From contig LVLI01001207.1 in assembly GCA_001687465.1 (NCBI GenBank), forward strand, positions 1 to 20,205: 20,205 nt of DNA. Direction: 5' to 3'. A program made the translations under genes and the position numbers. The notes beneath the pieces were generated by a model, which did not search any database, was not told where the DNA came from, and worked only from the letters and a program-made list of their open reading frames with translations. This document shows positions 11,301 to 18,898 of the stretch, piece by piece. The stretch is from Halocafeteria seosinensis (lineage: Eukaryota; Sar; Bigyra; Bicosoecida). Numbering within the stretch: position 1 is the first letter of the stretch; every line of letters starts with the position of its first letter.

Positions 11301-13868
11301 CAGGCAGATTGTGATCCTGCGTGATCATGTGAAAAAAGATAGAGTAGTTTTCCCCTTTCTCTAACTCAAGCTTGCTCTTCGCCATTTCTGCTTGAGCTGC
11401 TACGGCAGCCTCTGCTGCAGCAGCACGCCCGGCCTCACGAGCTTTCTGCGCGGCATTCTCTTTCTTCTTGCTCCCAAAGCGTTTCGCCCCTGGCTGGTCG
11501 TCTTCCAAGGCGTTTAAACGGCGTATATGTTTATTCTTTTCCGCTTTGTCTGCGTCTTGCAGCCTTTGTCGCAAGCGGACAGCTAATCCTTGAGTTTGCG
11601 AAGTGTTGGCTTCCAAAGATTCTAACTGCTTTTGTTCCTCCTCAGACAACGGCGGCATGTCCAAGTACACAAGAAGTCCAGATGGAAGCATGTGGCGAAA
11701 TAAGTCATGGGCCGTGGGATTGCCTGTACTCCAGAGTTCCACCACGTACCTGCTAATAAATCTTTGATCACTGGAAGCCGAAAAGATACCATTGTATATG
11801 TGACGCAATAGGACGCCTGTTGATAGAGCGGCTGATTGCATGGCTCTGACAGTATCTTGATCGGCTCTGAACACAATTCCTCGGACGAGCATCGTGGCTG
11901 ACTCCACAATCGAGGGACACTTGCTGCGAAAGAGCGTCAACATGGCAGAGTACCGGGAGGCCACGAGCTGCATAAGATGATCCGCTGCTTGTTGTTGGGT
12001 AGTATCTACACGCGAAATCAAGGAGCTATCCAGAACACGCATCAACCCCATAACCACTAAACTTCCTGCTTTTGAAGTTATTCCTGCCTCATGGGCAGCT
12101 GCTACGTGGCTATCAAGAAGCTCGATCAAGATTACTCGCATATCATTCGTAAGCATCAACTTCTTTGCGGTCACTTCTGATTCCTCGTCATCTTTTTGCT
12201 TTCTTTGACTATTAATCAGTCGCAACAGTAGCTCTAGCGAACAAAATACTACCCCCTCATCTGCATGCTGCAGGCATTGATGCATCAGACGAGTAGCATC
12301 CGACTGCTGAACGAATACTTTAAACCCATTCTGTGTCGACACGCACAGCCTCAGCGCCTTGAGGAATATCATCACAGCGTCCGAATCCGCGGACCCTCTG
12401 CCTACAACAGTAGAAATGTGAGACATCAGTGGGGGAATTATATTAGACATGGCACTTTTTTTCGATCCTGAGAGTCCTTGCGCCGGCATATTTGCCAGCA
12501 TTAATTCTGCTGCCCATTTGATGGGAGATACCCCGCCTGCATTGGCGGGGCCTTTACCCTTACAAATTTTCAGCACGTGCTTTAGGACATTGTTTTCGCT
12601 TGACGAATCATTGGGATCATTTGTCGAAACCAAGCGCAACGCAAACTTGGAAGAAATAGGCATCACGTCTACATGGTTGTTGCCAGCGACATAACATCCG
12701 TCAGTTATAGCTGCCAGAGCCTCATCTCTGTGACTGCTAATGTAGGTCCGAACGCATCCGTCCGTGTACTCGAGAGAGAAATGTTGAGACTCCTTGAAAT
12801 GACGCACGAGCGCATAAACGGTTTTCAAAGGACGAGCAGATATTGGCTTGTATGATTCAGCATCCCGCTCAACTAAATGCGATTCATGAACTGTCAGGTA
12901 ACGTTGCTTGGGGTTGATATGCTTTTTCGTCACTTTGAGCACGTCAAACTCAGCCAGAACGGCTGAGGAAGGCTCCAAGTTGTGATGCTTGAGTTCTCTA
13001 TAGTGTTCAGTGGTGATAATTTCTTCCGATAGCCGTTTACTCAGACCAACGGCAGTAAGAGCTAAAGCGATAGACTGCACGAGTGCACCTTTTTGTGGCG
13101 ATGCGAACATCCGCGGTCGTCCATGTGCAAAGACAGAAATTGCAGCTTTATCGTCGCTAACTGACATGACCCGCTCAACTTCATCAAATTTATACTTCGA
13201 AAGTTCTCTACCCTCACTGTTCTTGACAATCAAGCAGTATGGATGTACTTCAATTGTACAATCAACCCGGTTGTTCTTCCTGTTGATTTTTACGGCTCGA
13301 AATGCCTGTGCGTTTGTGTTTGTTGCTGAATATTTGCTCACAGCACAGAGAAGCCGCGAGCGTGATAATTCATCAAGTGCCACAAACTTGAGAACCTGGC
13401 AAGCACAAAGCCAAAAACACCGCCGAGTATCCTCGCCCTCAAAGAAACATACATGAGGATACAGTCTATATGCTTACATCGTTCTTCTTCTTCCCTTTAT
13501 TCACAGTAATGGAAAATTCAGTTTGTGATTCCGAGCTGGGGGCAAAGCCCACTATCTCGGAGCAGCTCCATGAATTCGTGATTGTCCAATCACTCGGATC
13601 CACATTGAGTACGTTTACTGGAGTGACAGCAAAGATACGTTGGTATCTGCATTGGCGTCAGCGAGTCATCCAGTCGTATTACCGCTTGCACGAAGTAAAA
13701 GGCTGCTTACTTTCCTCTCCACGCACTGAGGCCCGAGGCAACTTTCGTAACTAAGAATGCGGCCTCCCAATCCTCACCCATCGTTAAGGCACCTTTCGTG
13801 TTGGCGGATCCAGCCCCGCCACTACCTTCGAGAACGTCATTGCTATCAAACGACCCCGACGACGCCAT
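5353..13868 (-). CDS. DNAJC13: RME-8 / DNAJC13 / GRV2 endosomal J-domain protein, 3 exons, about 2789 aa
   Basis: Endosomal co-chaperone of Hsc70 in clathrin uncoating and retromer sorting. Exons 13868-13711, 13646-13478 and 13395-5353; introns 13710-13647 and 13477-13396, both starting GTAAGC. Exons 1-2 supply the conserved N-terminus (AWRGK-YQRIFAV, like the metazoan WRGKYKRVFSV), and exon 3 enters as VLKFVALDEL. The large exon's apparent start at 13383 is a GTG inside this region. Hallmarks: IWN-type repeats near residues 807, 1327, 1801 and 2192; a GYF-like segment about 1089-1149 (WFYTASP to MREWVRL); J-domain about 1427-1482 with HPD at 1457-1459, between repeats two and three as in the family. 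A charged, Ala-rich, probably coiled-coil stretch lies at about 690-785 and an acidic linker at about 838-888. Past about residue 2560 is a Pro/Gly/Ser-rich tail with three DPF and several DIF/DLL motifs. Human RME-8 is about 2243 aa, so this is long. The final 8 kb exon has no intron. Confidence 0.93.
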
Positions 13869-13932
13869 CGTTTCCTAGAAGCCGCTTTACCAGAGTAAAA
13901 GTCACTGCTCAAAGGCGAATCACTCGGTTCTC

Positions 13933-14326
13933 CTACACCCTCAAGACAATTAAAGAAATATTCTTCTGCATAAACAAGGAAAAACACACCTTAGTCAATA
14001 TGTATGGCAATAAGAATCCGGATTGCACTGCCAGTGCGGCAGGAATTTCCCTTTCCCTTCTCACCTGAGAAGCAGCCGCTGCAAAAGTGAATCGCCCCCT
14101 GTCGCCTTCACATGAGACCAAACAAAAGGAATATACTACTCAGTACCCATTCTCCAACCAAGAAATAAGGCCTTTAAAGTGTAGTGTATGCACTCTATCT
14201 ATCTCGTCGAAAAGAAAGAGATGACAAATTTCTGCTTACTTGGATACGCCAGGAACTAAATATCTCCAATTCCTCTTCACCAACACTCTCACCAGATTCG
14301 GGTAGAGCGTATAAATAGGGACACAT
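13933..14326 (-). CDS. Candidate small membrane protein or leader exon upstream of RME-8
   Basis: Not recognised. An ATG at 14326 opens 29 codons (MCPYLYALPESGESVGEEEL...) ending exactly at a good donor, CAA|GTAAGC (14239). Joined in phase 0 to an acceptor at 14065 (TTCTCAG), it continues for 43 codons to a TAG at 13933, giving 72 aa with a hydrophobic C-terminal half (about IPAALAVQSGFLLPYILTK onward). An alternative splice from the same donor to TTCTAG ending at 13875 is also phase 0 and would fuse the 29 residues plus Glu-Thr to the RME-8 Met. A third option is that all of this is RME-8 leader carrying an upstream ORF. A TATAAAAG lies 173 nt upstream. I cannot decide between these. Confidence 0.3.
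14310..14317 (+). promoter_or_regulatory. TATA-like element (TATAAATA) upstream of the Aurora kinase
   Basis: It reads TATAAATA on the + strand, about 298 nt before the kinase ATG at 14615. The same bases encode Tyr-Leu-Tyr of the candidate small ORF on the other strand, so the match may be fortuitous. Confidence 0.25.
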
Positions 14327-14498
14327 GACCCCCAGTAAATCTTCAGTATAGCTTGGGACTGTCCCCCGCAGATCCCCACACCAAGACTATCCGGGCCGAA
14401 GACCGGGGCCAAAGGCTTAAAGCAGATATCCGGGCGATGAGCCCGGGTTGAAGTTGCACAGCCGTTTACTGCAAGAGCGCGCGCCGCCTTCACTATCA

Positions 14499-14506
14499 CT
14501 TTTATA
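14499..14506 (-). promoter_or_regulatory. TATA-like element (TATAAAAG) for minus-strand transcription
   Basis: TATAAAAG on the minus strand in the context CGCCTATAAAAGTG is a textbook TATA box. It would drive the candidate small ORF at 14326 and/or the RME-8 transcript whose ATG is 638 nt away. Its sequence is good; its function is inferred from position only. Confidence 0.35.
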
Positions 14507-14614
14507 GGCGTATTCGCCACGTTTATTACTTGTCGACAATTTTATATTTTTCCAAAGATACCACATACGTATTAGGGTGGGGATTTGCGCATGGAAAGAA
14601 AATAGCGAGAAAAC

Positions 14615-16686
14615 ATGGCTACCAATGGGACCGCAAAAAATTCGTTTTGCCTGGAAGACTTTGCCCTGGGAAAGAAGCTAGGAGAAGGCACACTTGGTAG
14701 GTATCAGATGAATACATTCATTTTTCTCTTTCCCGCACTGTTAGATCATACACATGAGCACGGGAAAAAGCGCAGGTGTGGTATACCGCGCCAAAGAGCT
14801 GCGAACGGGCAAAATCGTCGTGCTGAAGCAGATGTCCAAGAAAGCAGTCAAAGTAAGACATGATACCCCTCTCTAAAATCATGTGCCTAGCAACTCACAA
14901 CCTACACTTGGAAACGGTGCAAAGCAGGAGCAAGACGCGGTAGAACAGATCCGACGCGAATGTGAAATTCATGTGCGGTGTCGCCACAAGAACATCGTCG
15001 TACTACATTGTTGGTTTATGGACGAAGATAGCAGTAAGACAGCCCTACAATGAACTTTTAGACGACTGATCAGGCTAGTTGCACTTTAACGTGTTTTATG
15101 CACAGTCTACCTGGTCTTGGAGCACTGCAATGGCGGAACTATGCTGGACAAGTTGAATCAAAAACGAGACCAGCGGCTGGATGAGGCAACAGCTGCGAAG
15201 GTTGTATACGATGTAACCATGTATGTAGCAAGCAAACACCTACCAAAAACGTGTGCTAACACCACTTATTGTTATGACACTGCAGGTCGCTATACTACCT
15301 GAGGACGCATTTTGAAATCCCTATCATGCACAGGGACATAAAACCAGAAAACATTCTCGTCCACAAGAACAAGGGAACAGTACGTTCTAGAAGCGTTCGT
15401 CCGTTGCCTCGAGCAATACTCTATATTACAAGACATTTCAAAATTGCTGGTGCTCCAGGGAGAGGAAATGTTTAAACTGGCTGACTTCGGTTGGGCAGTA
15501 GCAATGACACCGGCCAGCGTGCGAGATACCCTATGCGGAACCACAGAATATTTTCCTCCTGAAGTTTTGAAAGTAAGCAAATCACACTACGTCCTCATAG
15601 AGAGTTAGTGGTGTCAAGTTATGACCGTATAGCTTGGCACAGAATGATAGCTATTCCGCTGCGTTTGATATCTGGACTCTGGGCGTTCTTATGTTCGAGG
15701 TCCTAGTGGGTCAAACTCCGTTTGCTGAAGGAGAGGATTCCACCGATCCTGAATCCGTTGACGGCGTGGATCCCGATAACTACCACGATATCCAGATAAT
15801 GAATCGAATCATAAAAGGGACATTTAGCATCCCTGAGCGCGTTTCCTCCGAGGCGGCAGACCTAATCAAAAAGCTACTTGTCATAGACCCCTCCAAGAGG
15901 CTAACATCACTTCGCAAGATCTTAAAACACCCGTGGATAGTGAAACACTGCGGCGAAACAAACCTTCCAGCGTCCAAACAGGGAAGGAAACTCTACGAAG
16001 AAGCTGCCAAATTGGCGGGTGTAGGAAAGAAAAGAGAGAAACCTGATACGGCGGACTCTAGAGCCACTTGGGATACTCTTACGTCCAAGGAGCGAAATGA
16101 CTCCTACATAGGAAATGAGAAGGCAGTAAGAAGGTCAGCTCGCTTGTCAAAGAGGCAGAGGAAAAGTCTCAGCGAAAGAGATTTGGAGAGGGAGGCGTCA
16201 TCTCGAAGGGAAGCAACAGATGAAACCGTGGCCCGCCGCCATCCGTCTACCGTTGTCAAAGAAGAACCACATACGGAAGCTGGAGGGGAAGATCCTGCAT
16301 CTGCAAACACCAAACTAGAAACGAAGCATTACGTTAAGTCTAGTAGTAACCCCACAACGTTCCAAATGAGGTTGGCACGCACGAGAACACATTCTCGCGC
16401 TTCCAAAAACCCCTCGAACGAAAGCAATGGTCGAAGAGCAGCAGGAGTCGTTTCTGTCGTTTCTGGTCCAAAAAGGGTACCCGTCAAGCAAAACAGAGTG
16501 TTGTCCAACACGACAAACAGGCAAAATTCGGCTCAGAACGGCATTCCAAAGATGTCACACAAAACAGAGTCCTCTTCCACTAAAACCGGCACGTCCTCAA
16601 CGAACAAGCGACCAGCGAATGTCACAAGGTTTACATCCCGTCCGAGAGGCATTGTACGCTGTGCCAATCCGGGAGCATCAACATAA
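14615..16686 (+). CDS. AURK: Aurora-like serine/threonine kinase, 7 exons, about 543 aa
   Basis: Mitotic protein kinase. Exons 14615-14696, 14776-14852, 14928-15033, 15106-15220, 15286-15379, 15459-15572 and 15643-16686; introns 65-79 nt with matching phases. The kinase domain is about residues 16-299 and complete: glycine loop GEGTLGVVY (23-31), catalytic Lys 45, helix-C Glu 64 in RRECEI, HRDIKPEN with Asp 144, DFGWAV with Asp 167, and the T-loop RDTLCGTTEYFPPE with Thr 182 at the Aurora autophosphorylation position. DFGW, the CGT.(E/D)Y.PPE loop and RRE.EI fit Aurora better than PLK, PKA or NEK. An acidic insertion of about 20 residues (about 224-246) follows QTPF, where Aurora kinases have a short loop. 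Unlike most Aurora kinases there is almost no N-terminal extension. Instead a basic Ser/Thr/Arg-rich tail of about 240 residues follows the kinase, including RRSARLSKRQRKSLS. Its stop lies 12 bp from that of the next, convergent gene. Confidence 0.9.
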
Positions 16687-16698
16687 TACACTGCTGTA

Positions 16699-17327
16699 TT
16701 AGTGTAAGCCGCAGAGGAAGTCCCTTCGTTCCTGGATGACGTTCCAAAACGCCTCTATGTCAGCATGCTCCATAGACTTAATCAATCTTGGACGGAGGAG
16801 CATCAAGAGCCAATCGGGATTATCATCGGGATTATCGCTATTTAGGAGTTGTATTCTTCCTAAAAAGTCGCCATATAATAAATAAGGCTTCCCCTCTTGT
16901 AAGCAGCCTTTCGACGTCCATATGCTGTCGTCTAATAAACTCGTATCTACATAGATAGGTGCCTCCCCTTCAGTAGTTACCCCTGCGGACCAGAATACCA
17001 GAAATGAGCCCCCCGAATGGTAAGCGGTGATTCAACAACACGGCTTGGGTCCCCCTACCAGAGGATGCCTCCTCGGTGAAGAGGGCAATGTGAGGGCGAA
17101 ATTCAAACTGCTTGGCGCTGCAAGGCGAAGTCGCTCTTGTGTCGATACTAGCCACTTGTTCTCTTTTTTCAAAGGATGACGTACTACGCGATAGTTGATA
17201 TCTTCTGTCTCAGATGTAGTCTCTCGTCATGCTGCAACGGACCTTGCTCGTCTTGCTTGCGGCACAGCTCATAGAGCTCGCTCAGTTTGTAGTAAGTCCC
17301 ACTTAGTGCGTCCGATCCCGTATCCAT
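16699..17327 (-). CDS. TEN1: Probable CST-complex subunit TEN1-like OB-fold protein, 3 exons, 160 aa
   Basis: Exons 17327-17188, 17117-17059 and 16982-16699; introns 17187-17118 (70 nt, GTAGTA...CCTTGCAG) and 17058-16983 (76 nt, GTAGGG...GTCCGCAG). All phases match and there are no internal stops. Residues 10-20 read GTYYKLSELYE, followed by LHLRQKISTIAAKQFEFR (an OB-fold beta1-beta2 pattern), IYVDTSLL (about 79-86), QEGKPYLLYGDFLGR, then LLRPRLIKSMEHADIEAFW and a closing helix with QERRDFL. From memory, vertebrate TEN1 shows the same order: GTYYLPWE, LRTFGRLCLYD, a V.T.L strand, QVGSLYIVLGEL, a basic strand, then a C-terminal helix. TEN1 with STN1 and CTC1 binds single-stranded telomere DNA and helps fill in the C-strand. 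The family is small and divergent, so the name rests on this pattern. That it is a spliced gene is more certain than its identity. The first intron could instead end at 17148 (40 nt). Confidence 0.6.
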
Positions 17328-17573
17328 CGTGTTTGTTGGCACAATGTCCGCACCTGCGGCAACTATGCCTACAGCGAAAGAACTACTACAAGCTCTAAAT
17401 AATGGTTATCCATCAGGGATCATCGTGTTCCGTGCATTTTTAAGGTCTCTCAGAGTCTCAGACTCGCTGCTCCGTATCTTCAACAAGACAAACAAATGCT
17501 TTACTTTTTGGTACTTCAAATTTGGCATGGCACGAAGTTCATGAACACTAGTAGCGAGGCTCTTTTGATGATT
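17328..17573. other. Upstream flank of the TEN1-like gene; no supported gene
   Basis: It should contain the TEN1-like promoter. A plus-strand open frame begins with ATG at 17345, only 17 bp from the TEN1-like ATG, and runs 66 codons. It has no recognisable motif and leaves no room for separate promoters. The palindrome GTTCATGAAC lies just before 17550. Nothing else could be supported. Confidence 0.35.
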
Positions 17574-17706
17574 CCGTTCAGGGTGAACGGAGTTCAGCCA
17601 CCTTGGTGAACCCCACTTTGGCGCGGCGGTTCTGAAGCGCTGCTGCGCTTCAGCACCCCACACATGCCAAAGTGTCTTCCCCAAGCTGCCGGAAACGTGG
17701 CTTGGG
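17574..17706 (+). ncRNA. Cluster of strong stem-loops, possible structured RNA
   Basis: Three neighbouring hairpins are visible. (A) CCGTTCA-GGG-TGAACGG, 17574-17590, 7 perfect pairs. (B) CACTTTGGC (17614-17622) pairs with GCCAAAGTG (17666-17674), enclosing CTGAAGCGC-TGCT-GCGCTTCAG (17632-17653), both 9-bp stems perfect. (C) CCCAAGCTGC (17680-17689) pairs with GTGGCTTGGG (17697-17706) around CGGAAAC, ten pairs including two G-U. The G-U pairs become A-C mismatches on the minus strand, so a plus-strand RNA folds better. I do not recognise a snRNA, SRP, RNase P, tRNA or clear snoRNA box set. A foldback DNA element is the main alternative. Confidence 0.35.
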
Positions 17707-18165
17707 TTCAGTGAAGGGCGAAACCAAGGTTCTCTACTACGTGTTCATAGTAATGATAATGATAAAGTACGATACAGTCAAGTAAGGATCAACTAACTAC
17801 AGAGTGCGACGCACGCAATATATTCACAGTCATATGTTGTACAATCAAGGCCGCTTGTTTGCTCTTGGTCACAATGCCGCACGTAACGTCATGGTGTGAC
17901 TCCGTTGCTTAGGCACGGAGGTGTTCCTTATACTTCTATAATCAATAACATCTTCTCTGGTGACAAGTTGGATCGTTTCGTGTTAGAAGTGCGATGTTTC
18001 CAATACGCTTGGCTCTACGATAGCGTCTTCGGCTTTTGATGAACGACTTTTTCGGAGACTTTATTCACGTGTATACCAACCACTAGCTATCGTCGTCTGC
18101 TTCGCAGCCGGCGTACCTAGGGGACTCGCTTTTTATTGTTTGGTAGCTGTGCTCGACGTCAATGC
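17707..18165. other. Non-coding stretch, nothing recognised
   Basis: No open frame of note and no RNA gene recognised. It contains a short A/T triplet run (AATGATAATGATAAAG, around 17752-17767) and a small hairpin CTCCGT...ACGGAG (17900-17920). Confidence 0.4.
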
Positions 18166-18276
18166 TCGAATAAACCACAAGATCATGCCCTCATCTATCA
18201 TCAAGCAGCGTCGCCCCACAGAAATCGGTGTTTCGAATAAACCAAAAGACCATGTCCTCATCTATCATTAAGCAGC
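18166..18276 (+). repeat. 44-nt direct repeat, two copies
   Basis: Copies at 18166-18209 and 18233-18276 both start TCGAATAAACCA and end AAGCAGC, with five substitutions by eye (for example ATCATGCC against ACCATGTC). A 23-nt spacer separates them. They lie directly before the larger tandem duplication. Confidence 0.85.
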
Positions 18277-18329
18277 TGATCTCGGTCGGCCCACTTCTTC
18301 CGTACGACACCCTGTTACCGGTAGTGGAG

Positions 18330-18898
18330 TCTGCTGCAGTCTGCAGAGATCTTTGTTTCGTGTGTTTCTACTGCTGTGTTATACGATCTTTGTTTTACCT
18401 CGTTGGTTGGAGCCCCGTCGATGTGTGAGTATACGTAAGCACTGCTGATAACATGAGCCTCTCGGCTTACAGTACGGTCATGCAAGCGTGACCTCGACGA
18501 GAACTGGAAGCAGCATCTACCACTCAAATCCTTTCGTTTGTGTCGTGTACATCCAGGTGTAGTGACACTACATGTGGGGGCTTCCAATGCTCTGCTGCAG
18601 TCTGCAGAGATCTTTGTTTCGTGTGTTGCTACTGCCGTGTTATGCGATCTTTGTTTCATCTCGTTGATTGGAGCCCGGTCGATGCATGAGTCTCCGAAAG
18701 CACTACTGATAACATGAGCCTCTAGGCAGGCAAGCGTGACCTCGACGAGAACTGGAAGCAGCATCTACCACTCAAATCCTTTTGTTTGCATCAAATTTGT
18801 CGTGCACATCCATACACACTACCAGGTGTAGTGACACTACTGTACAATTGTACAACTTGTACATGAGTGGCGTGAGCGTCCCTGGAGGCTTCCAATGC
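18330..18898 (+). repeat. Diverged tandem duplication, units of 261 and 308 nt
   Basis: Unit 1 is 18330-18590 and unit 2 18591-18898. Both open with TCTGCTGCAGTCTGCAGAG and end with GGCTTCCAATGC. A block of about 50 nt (18483-18534 and 18731-18782, GCAAGCGTGACCTCGACGAG onward) is nearly identical. The first 110 nt match at roughly 85-90 percent by eye. Unit 2 has about 70 extra bases in its last third and lacks about 20 present in unit 1. Each unit carries GTAGTGaCACTAC near its end. On the minus strand an ATG-started frame (18764-18315) spans most of both units and translates into a repeated block of about 44 residues; its coding status is unproven. Confidence 0.85.
18841..18854. repeat. Perfect palindrome TGTACAATTGTACA
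   Basis: A 14-nt perfect palindrome within the extra segment of the second tandem unit, followed closely by another TTGTACA. It may be a protein-binding site or simply a chance AT-rich palindrome. Confidence 0.45.

Noticed and set aside
5353-13383. Taking the 2676-residue frame as the full RME-8
   Set aside because: It starts with GTG, and two well-formed upstream exons supply the conserved N-terminal segment with matching phase.
13964-13988. A 24-nt GTGTGT...TGCAG intron in the candidate small ORF
   Set aside because: Far shorter than any other intron here; the frame is open through it.
14236-14520. Minus-strand 94-codon frame upstream of RME-8
   Set aside because: It begins with GTG and contains the TATAAAAG element itself; the ATG frame at 14326 in another phase looks better.
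14615-15642. Aurora gene as a frameshifted pseudogene
   Set aside because: All breaks coincide with GT...AG introns of 65-79 nt, phases match, and every catalytic motif is restored.
17345-17544. Plus-strand ORF beginning 17 bp from the TEN1-like start
   Set aside because: No family resemblance, no room for a promoter, and no usable donor found near its early codons.
17406-17684. Minus-strand 92-codon frame over the hairpin cluster
   Set aside because: It is built largely from the inverted repeats and has no recognisable product.
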